Below, piece by piece: positions 7,224 to 17,616 of a stretch of DNA of 64,000 nucleotides (positions are counted from its first letter, which is position 1; the number at the start of each line of letters is the position of its first letter). Origin of the DNA: Variovorax sp. J22G73 (GTDB lineage: Bacteria > Pseudomonadota > Gammaproteobacteria > Burkholderiales > Burkholderiaceae_C); NCBI RefSeq assembly GCF_030317035.1, contig NZ_JASZYK010000005.1, forward strand, positions 186,001-250,000, given 5' to 3'. Position numbers and translations under genes: made by a program. The notes under the pieces are model-generated. The model ran no database searches, was not told the DNA's origin, and saw only the letters and a program-made list of their open reading frames with translations.

Positions 7224-9260
7224 TCAGTGGTCCGCGCCCACGCTCGCCGGCCGCGCCGGCGAATGCACCGTCCGGCGCAGCATGTGCATGCGCAGCGCCA
7301 CGTGCAGCTCCAGAAAGCGCCCGCCCTGGCGCCAGTCGCTCAGCAGGTTGTCGATGGACTCCAGCCGCTGGCGCAAGGTGTTCACATGGATCTGCAGCGA
7401 GTCGGCCGTGGCCTTGGCGTTCTGCGCGTGCTCCAGGTAGGCGAGCAGGGTGCCGGCCAGGTCGGTGCCGCGGCGCTGGTCGTGCTGCACCAGGTCGCCG
7501 ACGGTGGCCTCGATGAAGCCCGCGACATCCGCCGCGCGGCGGTGCTCGAACAGCAGTGAATACATCGACAGCGTCGCCTCCGGCACCAGCTCGTGCGAGC
7601 GCCCCAGCGCCCGCAGGATGTCGATGCCGCGCTTGAGCGCGCGAAAGCAGTCGGGCAGCCCGTCGACCTGCGACAGCGTGGCCGAGCCGACGCCCACCGC
7701 GTCCAGCCGCGCGTCGGCCAGCAGCGTGGCCTGGAGCGCCGCGCGCAGCGCCTCGTAGGCGGTCTCGGGGCAGATGGCGACGATGAAGCCTTCGCACTCT
7801 TCCAGCAGCGTGCCGCGCGCCACGCCCGGTCGCATGCGGCGCAGCGCGTACTCGATGTGCCGGTCTTCCACGCCCAGCACCACCATGCGCAGCGGCAGCC
7901 CCAGGTCCAGCCCCAGCGGTTGCGTGCGCAGCTGCAGCGCGGCCAGCGACTCCTGCTGCCAGCTCACCAGCGCGCGGATGGCCGCGGCCGATTCGCCGCT
8001 CACCACCCGCTCGCTGCGCTCCTGCGACAGCAGCACCACGCCCGCGACCAGCGCGGCGCGCTCGAAGGTGCGGATTTCGGTGGCGCTCATGGCGCGGTCT
8101 GACAGCATCAGCATCGCGCCCAGCAGCCGGTCGGCCCCCATCAGCGCGGCCACGCGCAGATGGCGCTCGGCGCCGTCGTCGATGCTGTCAGCCCCTTCGA
8201 TCTCGTGCGAACGCCCGCTGCGCCGCCCCTCGGTCAGCGTGCCGTGCACCGCGTCCTGCACCTGCGTGCGCTCCAGCAGCGCGACCAGCCCGCTGGCCAG
8301 GTGGGCGGGCGCCACGCTGGCGCGGTGCGTGGGCCGCTCGGCCTCGTCGAGCAGTTCGATGTGCACGCCGAGCATCGACGCGGCCATGTTCAGGATGTCG
8401 ACCACGCTGCAGCCGCGTGCCACCAGCCGCGTCATCTGCTCGTGTGCCTCGGCGGCGGTCTGTATCTCTTCGGCCTGGCGGTGCAGCGAGGCGTTGGCGT
8501 CGCTGGCGCGCTGCAGCGCCACCTGGGCCTCCTGGAACAGGCGGGCGTTCTCGATGGCCACGGCGGCCTGCGCGGCCAGCGTCGACAGCATCGCGACCTC
8601 CCACGGCGCATGGCGTCGCGGCTGGCGGTCGCAGATGCACAGCACGCCGATGCAGTGGTTGCCCACCATCAGCGGCGCGCCGAGCAGCGACTGCACGCCT
8701 TCGTCCTTGATGGCCAGGTCGATGCCCTGTTCGTGCGCGAAGCCGTGGTCGGTGAGGTAGTCGCTGCTGTGGTACGGCGTCTTGTGCTTGAGCACATGGC
8801 CGCAGATGCCGTGCTCGGGCGGCACGCGCACGTTCTTGAAGCGCTCTGAAATCGCGCCCTCGGTCGCGCGAATGTAGAAGTCGTTGCGCACGCGGTCGAA
8901 GTTGGTGAGGTAGCCGATGTCGGCCGAAAAAATCTGCCGCGCGCGCCGCACGATGGCCTGCAGCACCAGCTCCAGGTCGCGAATGGCCGTGAGGTCGTGC
9001 GCGCTTTCGAGCACCACCAGCAGCCCGCGCTCGCGGCGCTGCTGCAGCGCCTGCTGCTCGAACACGGCCACGGCCGCGCGGATGCTGCCGGCCAGCAGCG
9101 AACGCTGCGCGGGGTCGCTCACCGTGGCCTCGACTCGCTCGAGCATCTCGTCGAACTCGCGCGCGCTGGCGTTGCGCTGGAGCATGGCGAGCAGCTCCGA
9201 CTGGAGCTCGCCCGGCGCAAGGTCGCGCCCCAGGTGCGCGACAGGTTCCGATGTGTTCAA
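7224..9260 (-). CDS. GAF-domain regulator with PucR/CdaR-type C-terminal HTH
   Basis: This is a 678-residue cytoplasmic regulator. A GAF sensor domain covers about residues 85-240 (ELVLQAIVRRARQIF, HGICGHVLKHKTPY, GAPLMVGNHCIGVLCICDR, AAVAIENARLFQ). A helical linker and a PucR-like middle region follow. A C-terminal helix-turn-helix of the PucR type lies at about 600-670 (ADSLQIHVNTLRQRLESIDNLL). I chose the TTG at 9260 because GGGAGAAG lies five bases upstream of it on the minus strand. A longer ATG start at 9410 would add 50 residues unlike the family and would run through the divergent promoter. The gene is divergent from the ABC importer operon and is its likely regulator. The ligand is probably a small metabolite of that pathway (inference). 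Confidence 0.85.
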   Translation of the reverse strand: MNTSEPVAHLGRDLAPGELQSELLAMLQRNASAREFDEMLERVEATVSDPAQRSLLAGSIRAAVAVFEQQALQQRRERGLLVVLESAHDLTAIRDLELVLQAIVRRARQIFSADIGYLTNFDRVRNDFYIRATEGAISERFKNVRVPPEHGICGHVLKHKTPYHSSDYLTDHGFAHEQGIDLAIKDEGVQSLLGAPLMVGNHCIGVLCICDRQPRRHAPWEVAMLSTLAAQAAVAIENARLFQEAQVALQRASDANASLHRQAEEIQTAAEAHEQMTRLVARGCSVVDILNMAASMLGVHIELLDEAERPTHRASVAPAHLASGLVALLERTQVQDAVHGTLTEGRRSGRSHEIEGADSIDDGAERHLRVAALMGADRLLGAMLMLSDRAMSATEIRTFERAALVAGVVLLSQERSERVVSGESAAAIRALVSWQQESLAALQLRTQPLGLDLGLPLRMVVLGVEDRHIEYALRRMRPGVARGTLLEECEGFIVAICPETAYEALRAALQATLLADARLDAVGVGSATLSQVDGLPDCFRALKRGIDILRALGRSHELVPEATLSMYSLLFEHRRAADVAGFIEATVGDLVQHDQRRGTDLAGTLLAYLEHAQNAKATADSLQIHVNTLRQRLESIDNLLSDWRQGGRFLELHVALRMHMLRRTVHSPARPASVGADH

Positions 9261-9459
9261 AGACTTCTCCCGATGTGCCCCGTGGGCACCAAAGCTCGGT
9301 GCAAACCCTGACGCTGAAAGCCGGGCTGCACCGGTGATGTGCGAACTGCCCATAAGGCAGTGAAACAAGTGTGTGGATGCGCCATAGGCGATCGGCAACG
9401 CGACCGACATGATTCATGCACTCGCACATTAACAGTGGGAGACCACAGGAGACAACCCA

Positions 9460-10785
9460 GTGAAATCGCTTGCCACACTCATTGCGTGGGGGACAGCCTT
9501 GCTCGCCCTCGCCACCTTGCCTGTCACGGCTACGACGGCCACCGCCCAGCCCGCGCCGCAGCGCCCGGCCGAGATCAAGCTCGGCATGAGCACCTTCATG
9601 ACCGGCCCGGCCTCGGTGCTGGGCGCGCCCGCCAAGGCCGCGGCCGACATGTGGATCGAAGAGTTCAACGCCGCCGGCGGCATCAACGGCACCAGGCTCA
9701 GCCCGACCTGGATCGACGAAGGGCAGGGCGCCGACAAGTTCCTTTCCGAATACCGCCGCCTGGCCCAGGAGCCGGGCGAAAAGCTGATGCTCTCCGCCAT
9801 TTCCAGCGGCTACTGCAATGCGCTGGCACCGGTGGCCGAAGACCTGAAGGTCATCAACATCCTGTGGGAATGCTCCACCGAGAAGGTGCTGGAAGAGCGC
9901 CGCTACAAGTACGTGTTTCGCACCGGCCCGAACGGCACCATGGAAATGGTGGCGGCGGTGCTGCACCTGCTGAAGACCAGGCCCGACTTCAAGACCCTGG
10001 CCGTGGTGAACCAGGACTACGCCTGGGGCCGCGACTCGTGGGAAATCTTTCGCAACACGCTGCTGGCGCTCAAGCCCGACGTGAAGATCGTGGCCGAGCT
10101 GTTCCCCAAGTTCGGCGCGTCCGACTTTTCCACCGAGGTCACGCGCCTGCAGGCGCTGCGGCCCGACGTGGTGCTGTCCACCGCCTGGGGCGGCGACCTG
10201 GACACGTTCCTGCGCCAGGCCTCGCAGCGCGGCCTGCTGAAGAGCTCGCAGTTCGTGCTGCCGCTGGCCGATTCGTCGCTCGAGCGGCTGGGCGACGCGG
10301 TGCCCCCGGGCGTGATCGTCGGCTTCGTGGGCGACGGCTACTTCGCCGACCCCGAGTTCATGAACGACCCCGAGGCGCGCGCCTTCGTGCAGAAGTTCAA
10401 GCAGCGCACGGGTGCCTACCCCAACTTCGCCGTGTACCACATGGTGCAGGCGCTGAAGGCCGCCACCGGCGCCTACAAGCGGGCGCTGGCCGACAACAAG
10501 GGCCAGTGGCCCGGCACCGACCAGCTCGCGGCCACGCTGCGCAAGCTGGAATACCGCGGGCTCTCGCGCCCCATCCGCCTGCGCGAGGACGGGCAGGCGC
10601 TGCAGGGCCAGCTGTACGGCGTGACGGCCAAGGACGCGTCGCAGCCCTTCCCGGTGGCCAAGCAACTGACCTTCTACCCGGCCGACATCGTGGCGCCGCC
10701 GGTGGGGCAGAAGTCCGCCGAATGGGTGAAGACGCTGAAGCCCGCGCTGATCAACCACAGCCAGATCCGGCGCGTGGGCGACTGA
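9460..10785 (+). CDS. branched-chain-amino-acid-type ABC transporter substrate-binding protein
   Basis: This 441-residue periplasmic binding protein of the LivK/Peripla_BP_6 class has a signal peptide at about residues 1-29 (hydrophobic core LIAWGTALLALATLPVTA). The mature domain opens with EIKLGMSTFMTGPASVLGAPAKAAADMWIEEFNAAGGINGT, given here as two halves of the usual family opening. GTG at 9460 is the start, with AGGAGA seven bases upstream. It is first in an eight-gene operon. The sugar-acid and CoA-linked genes downstream point to a carboxylate ligand such as mevalonate rather than an amino acid (inference). Confidence 0.9.
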   Translation: MKSLATLIAWGTALLALATLPVTATTATAQPAPQRPAEIKLGMSTFMTGPASVLGAPAKAAADMWIEEFNAAGGINGTRLSPTWIDEGQGADKFLSEYRRLAQEPGEKLMLSAISSGYCNALAPVAEDLKVINILWECSTEKVLEERRYKYVFRTGPNGTMEMVAAVLHLLKTRPDFKTLAVVNQDYAWGRDSWEIFRNTLLALKPDVKIVAELFPKFGASDFSTEVTRLQALRPDVVLSTAWGGDLDTFLRQASQRGLLKSSQFVLPLADSSLERLGDAVPPGVIVGFVGDGYFADPEFMNDPEARAFVQKFKQRTGAYPNFAVYHMVQALKAATGAYKRALADNKGQWPGTDQLAATLRKLEYRGLSRPIRLREDGQALQGQLYGVTAKDASQPFPVAKQLTFYPADIVAPPVGQKSAEWVKTLKPALINHSQIRRVGD

Positions 10786-10813
10786 GCCCGGGCACACGAG
10801 ACGCCGACCGTTC

Positions 10814-11719
10814 ATGGACCCGACTCTTTTCCTGCTCGCCACCGTCGACGGCCTGTCGTACGCGGGCCTGCTGTTTCTCATCTCGCTGGGCCTGACCCTG
10901 ATATGCGGCGTCTTCGGCGTCATCAACGTGGCGCACGGCAGCCTCTATGCCTTCGGCGGCTACAGCGCGGCCAGCCTGCTGGGCTGGCTGCTGCCGCACA
11001 CGGCGTCGACCTTCGTGCTGGTGGCCGCGCTGTTCGTCGCCGCCGCCGTGGTGGGCGGGTGCCTGGGCGCGTTGCTGGAGCGCGGCCTGCTGCGCCACTT
11101 TCAGGACCGCGACCCGGTGCTGCAACTGCTCGTGACCTTCGCGGCCTTCATGGTGCTGGAGGACGTGCAGCGCATGCTGTGGGGCGCCACGCCCGTCAAC
11201 GCGGGCGACCTGGCGACGCGCCTGGGCACCACCGAGCTGCTGGGCGTGACCTTCATGAACTACCAGCTGCTGTTCATTCCCGGCGTGGCGCTTCTCGCCT
11301 ACGCGGGGCTGCAGTTCCTGCTGAAGCATTCGGTGGCGGGCCGGCAGATCGTGGCGGTCATCCACCACCGCGAAGTGGCGACGGCGCTGGGCATCAACGC
11401 GGCGCGCGTGGGCACGCTGACCTTCGCGCTGGCGGGCGTGCTCGGCGCGCTGGGCGGTGCGCTGTCGCTGCCCATGACCTCGTTCGTGCCGGGGCTGGGG
11501 GCCGAGATGATCGTGACCTCGTTCGCCGTCATCGCGACCGCCGGGCTGGGTCAGATCACCGGTGCGCTGGTGGCCGCCGTGCTCATCGGCATGGCGCGTT
11601 CGCTCGCGGTGTACACGCTGCCCGAGCTGGAAGTGGTGATGTCCTACCTGATGATGGTGGCGGTGCTGCTGGTGCGCCCGCACGGGCTGTTCTCGGCCAC
11701 CGTGGCGCGGAGGATCTGA
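10814..11719 (+). CDS. ABC transporter permease, LivH type
   Basis: This inner-membrane permease of 301 residues has about eight hydrophobic helices. The LivH-type opening is present (LFLISLGLTLICGVFGVINVAHGSL read across residues 15-40), as is the EAA-like loop near GINAARVGTLTFALAG. It pairs with the LivM-type permease, whose start codon overlaps its stop (TGATG at 11717-11721). Together with the binding protein and two ATPases it forms one importer. Confidence 0.92.
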   Translation: MDPTLFLLATVDGLSYAGLLFLISLGLTLICGVFGVINVAHGSLYAFGGYSAASLLGWLLPHTASTFVLVAALFVAAAVVGGCLGALLERGLLRHFQDRDPVLQLLVTFAAFMVLEDVQRMLWGATPVNAGDLATRLGTTELLGVTFMNYQLLFIPGVALLAYAGLQFLLKHSVAGRQIVAVIHHREVATALGINAARVGTLTFALAGVLGALGGALSLPMTSFVPGLGAEMIVTSFAVIATAGLGQITGALVAAVLIGMARSLAVYTLPELEVVMSYLMMVAVLLVRPHGLFSATVARRI

Positions 11720-12741
11720 TGCGCGCTTCATCCTCCTTCACCGCCGTGGCGGGCGTGGCGCTCGCCGTGCTGCTGCTGCTCGGCGCCGGCTGGGCGTGGC
11801 CCTGGTCGCGCATGCCGATCATCACTTTCCTGTGCTTCGGCCTGGCGGCGCTCGGGCTCACGGTGCTCATGCGCGCGGGCCAGGTGTCTTTCGGGCATGC
11901 CATGTACGCGGCCATCGGCGGCTATGCGGCGGCCTTTACCGTGCGCGCCTTTCCGGGCGTCGACGGGCTGCTCGCGGTGGCGGCGGGCGTGCTTGCCAGC
12001 GTGGTGGTCGGGGCGCTGGTGGCGGCCTTTGTGTCGCGCTACCGCGGCATCTTCTTCGGCATGCTGAACCTCGGGCTGTCGATGGTGCTGTTCTCGCTGG
12101 CCGGCAAGCTCTACGCATGGACCGGCGGCACCGACGGCCTGCGCTTCGAGCGGCCCGCGCTGCTGGGCATGGCCCTGGAGCGCGGCCAGTTCGAGCTGGC
12201 GATGCTGGTGCTGGCACTGGTGCTGGCGGTCGGCGTCGCGTGGCTGGTGCAGCGCTACTTCGACTCCTGCGCGGGCCAGGTGATGGTGGCCATGCGCACC
12301 AACGAGACGCGGCTCGAATACATCGGCCTGTCGGCGCGCTCGGTGCTCGCGCAGGGCTATGTGCTGTCCGCCGGGCTGGTCGGCCTGGCCGGCGCGCTGC
12401 TGGCGCTGGTGCAGAGCCTGGTCACGCCCGAGAGCGGCTACTGGATACGCTCGGGCGAGTACGTGTTCATCGCCATCCTGGGCGGCTCGGGCCATGCGGT
12501 GGGCGCCTTCCTGGGCGCGGCGGTGTTCGAGCTTATCAAGCTGGCCGCCGCGGCCTGGTTCACCGACGCGTGGCAGAGCCTGCTGGGCGTGACGCTGATC
12601 GCCGTGATCTTCTTCGCGCCGCAGGGCATCGTCGGCTGGCGCCGGCGGGGCCGCAAGGCCGCGACGCCGACGTCGTCCGCGCACAAGACAGCTTCGTCGA
12701 CATCGGCCTTGACCCGGACAACGATGAAGGAGGCCCGATGA
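11719..12741 (+). CDS. ABC transporter permease, LivM type
   Basis: This is the second permease subunit, 340 residues, with about nine membrane helices. The LivM-type motifs include RAGQVSFGHAMYAAIGGYAAA near residue 50 and an EAA-like loop at TNETRLEYIGLSARSV. The start ATG at 11719 overlaps the preceding stop codon by one base, so translation is coupled. The C-terminal tail is Ser/Thr-rich. It overlaps the next ATPase gene by four bases (ATGA). Confidence 0.92.
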   Translation: MRASSSFTAVAGVALAVLLLLGAGWAWPWSRMPIITFLCFGLAALGLTVLMRAGQVSFGHAMYAAIGGYAAAFTVRAFPGVDGLLAVAAGVLASVVVGALVAAFVSRYRGIFFGMLNLGLSMVLFSLAGKLYAWTGGTDGLRFERPALLGMALERGQFELAMLVLALVLAVGVAWLVQRYFDSCAGQVMVAMRTNETRLEYIGLSARSVLAQGYVLSAGLVGLAGALLALVQSLVTPESGYWIRSGEYVFIAILGGSGHAVGAFLGAAVFELIKLAAAAWFTDAWQSLLGVTLIAVIFFAPQGIVGWRRRGRKAATPTSSAHKTASSTSALTRTTMKEAR

Positions 12742-13496
12742 GCGCCACGCACACCCCCGAGCTGTTGCGCACCGAGGCGCTCACGCTGCGCTTCGGCGGC
12801 ATCGCCGCGGCCGACGGCATCGACTTTTCACTGGCGCGCGGCGAGCACCTGGCCGTGATCGGCGCGAACGGTGCCGGCAAGACCACCTTCATCAACATCT
12901 GCACCGGCTACATCAAGCCCAGCAGCGGCCGGGTGCTGTTCGAGGGGCAGGACATCACGCGCAAGGGGCCACGGCAGATCGCGCGGCTGGGCGTGGGCCG
13001 CTCGTTCCAGCTGCCGCAGCTGTTCCTCGACCACACGGTGCGCCAGTGCCTGGAGCTGGCGTCGGTCAGCCGGCAGGGGCGGCTGTCACGCTGGACCTCG
13101 CTGTCGCGCGCGGCCGACCAGCGCGCCGTGTCGGAGATGCTGGAGCTGGTCGAGCTCGCGGACCATGCGGACGACCCGACCCTGGTGCTGCCCGAGGGCC
13201 GGCGCAAGCTGCTCGACGTGGGCATCGCGCTGATGCTGGAGCCCAAGCTGGTCATCATGGACGAGCCCACCAGCGGCGTGTCTTCCGAAGACAAGCACGG
13301 CGTCATGCGCACGCTGATGCATGCACTGCAGCAGCGCCAGGTGACCAGCTGGTTCGTGGAGCACGACGTGGACATCGTGCGCCGCTACGCCACGCGCGTG
13401 GCCGCGTGGATCGACGGGCGCATCGCGGCCGACGGGCCGCCCGCGCAGGTGTTCGCCGACGCGCTGGTGCGTCGCGAAGTACTGGGAGAGCGCTGA
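12738..13496 (+). CDS. ABC transporter ATP-binding protein, LivG type
   Basis: This 252-residue cytoplasmic ATPase has Walker A GANGAGKTT (about residue 40), a Walker B LVIMDEPTSG and an H-loop (WFVEHDVDIV). The signature region reads LPEGRRKLLDVGIAL, a LivG-like variant of LSGGQ. The longer insert between Walker A and the signature is typical of LivG. The start at 12738 gives a 4-bp ATGA overlap with the permease gene, and the stop overlaps the LivF start by one base. Confidence 0.92.
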   Translation: MSATHTPELLRTEALTLRFGGIAAADGIDFSLARGEHLAVIGANGAGKTTFINICTGYIKPSSGRVLFEGQDITRKGPRQIARLGVGRSFQLPQLFLDHTVRQCLELASVSRQGRLSRWTSLSRAADQRAVSEMLELVELADHADDPTLVLPEGRRKLLDVGIALMLEPKLVIMDEPTSGVSSEDKHGVMRTLMHALQQRQVTSWFVEHDVDIVRRYATRVAAWIDGRIAADGPPAQVFADALVRREVLGER

Positions 13497-14227
13497 TGCT
13501 GCGCATCGAATCCATGAACATCGACCTGGCGGGCCACGCGGTGCTGCGCGGGGTGCAGCTCGAACTCGCGCCCGGCCAGACGGTGGCCGTGGTGGGGCGC
13601 AACGGCGCGGGCAAGACCACGCTGCTGCGCGCAGTGATGGGCCTGGTGGCGCCACGCTCGGGCCGGCTGCTGCTCGACGGAGAAGACATCACGCGCAGCC
13701 CCGCGTCGCGGCGCGCCGCGGCCGGCTTCGGCTACGCGCCGGAAGACCGCGTCATTCTGCCGACGCTGAGCGTGCAGCAGAACATCTGCCTGCCGTGCGA
13801 GGTGCTGCGGCTGCCGAGTGCCGAGATTCGCAAGCGCATCGACGCCGTGCTGGCCAGCGTGCCGCAGCTGGAGCCCATGCTCGCGCGCTCGGGCGCGGCG
13901 CTGTCCGGCGGCCAGGGAAAGATCGTCGCGCTGGCGCGCGCCCTGATGGTGGGCGAGCGCTTCGTGCTGCTGGACGAGCCCTTCCAGGGGCTGGCGCCCG
14001 CGCTGGCGCGCCAGTACGGCGACGCCCTGCGCGCCCTGCGCGCATCGCACCCGCGGCTGTGCGTGGTGGTGACCGAGTCGAACGCGTCGCTGCTCGACGC
14101 GGTGCAAAGCCGCACGCTGTACATCGAGCGCGGCGCGGTATCCGAAGCTGAGACCCATGCCGCCCACGCCGCACATCACCGAGAGACCGCACCCGCATCC
14201 CATGGAGAACACACAAGTGAGTACTGA
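13496..14227 (+). CDS. ABC transporter ATP-binding protein, LivF type
   Basis: This is the second ATPase subunit, 243 residues. Walker A is GRNGAGKTT, the signature is LSGGQGKIVALARALM, and Walker B is FVLLDEPFQGLAP. It starts at the ATG overlapping the LivG stop codon. The last 11 bases overlap the downstream CoA-transferase start (GTGAGTACTGA), so transporter and enzyme genes are translationally coupled. This ties the imported substrate to the CoA-dependent enzymes. Confidence 0.92.
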   Translation: MLRIESMNIDLAGHAVLRGVQLELAPGQTVAVVGRNGAGKTTLLRAVMGLVAPRSGRLLLDGEDITRSPASRRAAAGFGYAPEDRVILPTLSVQQNICLPCEVLRLPSAEIRKRIDAVLASVPQLEPMLARSGAALSGGQGKIVALARALMVGERFVLLDEPFQGLAPALARQYGDALRALRASHPRLCVVVTESNASLLDAVQSRTLYIERGAVSEAETHAAHAAHHRETAPASHGEHTSEY

Positions 14228-15449
14228 AACGATGGCGCTGCCGCTCGGCGAGGGGCCGTTGCGCGGCCTGGTGGTGATCGACGTGACCCGCGTGGTGGCC
14301 GGGCCCTACTGCACCATGATGCTGGCCGACCTGGGCGCCACGGTGATCAAGGTCGAGAACCCCGCCGAGCCCGACTACGTGCGCACCTTTCCGCCCTTCG
14401 TGCAGGGCGACAGCGGCAAGGCCAGCGCCTTCTTCGCGCAATACAACCGCCACAAGCTGGGCGTGAGCCTGGACCTGAAGTCGGAGCAGGGCCGCGCGCT
14501 GCTGCGCGAGCTGGTGGCCAAGGCCGACCTGCTGGTGGAAAACTTCCGCCCCGGCACCATGGAGCGCATGGGGCTGGGCTACGAGGCGCTTAAGCCCGTC
14601 AACCCGCGGCTGGTGTACGTGTCGATCAGCGGCTTCGGGCAGACCGGGCCCAACTCGCGCCGCCCGGCCTACGACAACAGCGCGCAGGCCACCGGCGGGC
14701 TGTGGTCGATCAACGGCGAGAAGGGCAAGGCGCCGTTGCGGGTGGGCACCATCATCGGCGACCTGTCGGCCTCGTTCTATGCGGCCATTGCCGCGCTGTC
14801 GGCGGTGATCCACGCGCGCAGCACGGGCGAAGGGCAGTGGGTCGACGTGGCCCAGCAGGACGCGGTGGTCACGCTGACCGAGCACGCCGTCGTCAACTAC
14901 ACGGTCGACGGCGTGGTCGGCGAGCCGCTGGGCAACGACCACCCGTTCGTGCGGCCCTACGGCCAGTACGCGTGCAAGGACGGCTTCGTGTTCTTCGGTG
15001 CCTACACCGACAAGTTCTGGCGCGAGGCGTGCCGCATCTTCGGCGAGCCCGCGCTGCTGGACGACCCCGAGATCGACAGCATGGAAAAGCGCTTCGACGC
15101 GCACACCTACGCGCGCCGCGTGCAACCCATCGTGCAGGGCTGGTGCGCGCGCCACACCAAGGCCGAGCTGGAGGCCATGGCGGGCGACACCATTCCGGTG
15201 ACCCCCATCAAGACCATCGCCGAGGTGGTGGCCGACCCGCACCTGAAGGCGCGCGAGATGTTCGTGCCCACGCAGGTCGACGGCGCGCAGGTGCAGGCCT
15301 TCGGCAGCCCGATGAAGCTGTCGGCCACGCCGGCGCGCGCGGTCGGCAGCGCGCCGGGTTTCGGCGAGCACAACGAGGTCGTGCTGAAGGGCTGGCTGCA
15401 GGTTGCAGAAGCCGACTACGACCGCTATGTGGCCGAGGGGGTCATCTGA
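14217..15449 (+). CDS. CaiB/BaiF family III CoA-transferase
   Basis: This 410-residue enzyme moves CoA between carboxylic acids through a covalent aspartyl intermediate. Family signatures are VVIDVTRVVAGPYCTMMLADLGA near the N-terminus (seen in two parts), LVENFRPGTMERMGLGY, and GDLSASFYAAIAAL. Asp182 in GDLSA is the likely counterpart of Asp169 in formyl-CoA transferase. GTG at 14217 is preferred because GGAGA lies eight bases upstream. ATGs at 14202 and 14232 are alternatives. Given the HMG-CoA reductase gene two positions downstream, an acceptor such as 3-hydroxy-3-methylglutarate is plausible, as for human SUGCT, which belongs to the same family (inference). Confidence 0.9.
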   Translation: MSTETMALPLGEGPLRGLVVIDVTRVVAGPYCTMMLADLGATVIKVENPAEPDYVRTFPPFVQGDSGKASAFFAQYNRHKLGVSLDLKSEQGRALLRELVAKADLLVENFRPGTMERMGLGYEALKPVNPRLVYVSISGFGQTGPNSRRPAYDNSAQATGGLWSINGEKGKAPLRVGTIIGDLSASFYAAIAALSAVIHARSTGEGQWVDVAQQDAVVTLTEHAVVNYTVDGVVGEPLGNDHPFVRPYGQYACKDGFVFFGAYTDKFWREACRIFGEPALLDDPEIDSMEKRFDAHTYARRVQPIVQGWCARHTKAELEAMAGDTIPVTPIKTIAEVVADPHLKAREMFVPTQVDGAQVQAFGSPMKLSATPARAVGSAPGFGEHNEVVLKGWLQVAEADYDRYVAEGVI

Positions 15450-16258
15450 TGGGCATCACCTACGCGGTGGACGACGAAGGCATCGCGCACGTGCGCTTCG
15501 ACCGGCCCGACAAACTCAATGCGCTCACGCTCGCCATGTACGACGCGCTGGCGCAGGCCTTCGTGCGCGCCAACGACGACCCGCGGGTGCGCGTGGTGCT
15601 GCTCGGCGGCAACGGGGAGCGCGCCTTCTGCGTGGGCGCCGACCTGGGCGAATCGATTCCCGCGCTGGCCGAGGGCCGCTTCGACATTTCGGAATGGGAC
15701 GGCGCGCACATCAAGCAGGCGGGCTTCCACAAGCCGGTGGTGGCCGCCATCAACGGGCTGTGCATGGGCGGCGGCTTCGAGATCATGCTGGCCGCCGACA
15801 TTCGCGTGGCGTCCGAAACCGCGGTGTTCGCGCTGCCCGAGGCCTCGATGGGCTTCACCCCGGCCGGCGGCACGCTGGTGCGGCTGGTGCGGCAGATTCC
15901 GTACGCGCTGGCCATGGAGCTGATGCTGACGGCCGAGCGCTTTCCCGCGCGCCGGCTGGCCGAGATGGGCCTGCTGAACCGCGTGGTGCCGCCCGGCGAG
16001 CTGGAGGCGGTGGCGCTCGCGTATGCGCGCGGCATCGCGAAGAAGGGGCGGGTGGCCGTGTCGGTCATCAAGGAGGCGGCGCTCACGCTCGGCCACCTGC
16101 CGTTCGACGAAGCCTTCCGCCGCGAGGCCGTGCTCGGCCAGCGCGCCTTCACCAGCGAGGAAGCGCGCGACGGGCTGCGCCGCTTCATGTCGCGCGACCG
16201 CTCCGCGGCAGCTGCTCATTCAGGTTCGTCTCCGGATACCCCTTCATCCACCCGTTGA
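15449..16258 (+). CDS. enoyl-CoA hydratase/isomerase (crotonase) family enzyme
   Basis: This 269-residue crotonase-fold enzyme has the acyl-CoA-binding opening HVRFDRPDKLNALTLAM, the oxyanion-hole region INGLCMGGGFEIMLAAD and ALPEASMGFTPAGGT. Both glutamates needed for hydration are present (Glu111 and Glu131 by my count), so a hydratase is more likely than a simple isomerase. In this operon a 3-methylglutaconyl-CoA hydratase role, linking HMG-CoA and 3-methylglutaconyl-CoA, is the attractive guess. The start overlaps the CoA-transferase stop by one base. Confidence 0.88.
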   Translation: MGITYAVDDEGIAHVRFDRPDKLNALTLAMYDALAQAFVRANDDPRVRVVLLGGNGERAFCVGADLGESIPALAEGRFDISEWDGAHIKQAGFHKPVVAAINGLCMGGGFEIMLAADIRVASETAVFALPEASMGFTPAGGTLVRLVRQIPYALAMELMLTAERFPARRLAEMGLLNRVVPPGELEAVALAYARGIAKKGRVAVSVIKEAALTLGHLPFDEAFRREAVLGQRAFTSEEARDGLRRFMSRDRSAAAAHSGSSPDTPSSTR

Positions 16259-16271
16259 TTCAGGACATCAC

Positions 16272-17567
<1,296 letters not shown>

Positions 17568-17616
17568 ACGCCTTCCCTGGCGGCGGTGCGTTGATGCTCT
17601 GGTTCAGGTTTCCACG

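Noticed and set aside
13752..15371. 539-codon minus-strand frame over LivF and the CoA-transferase
   Set aside because: Low-complexity Arg/His/Ala translation with no motif, opposite two clear enzymes.
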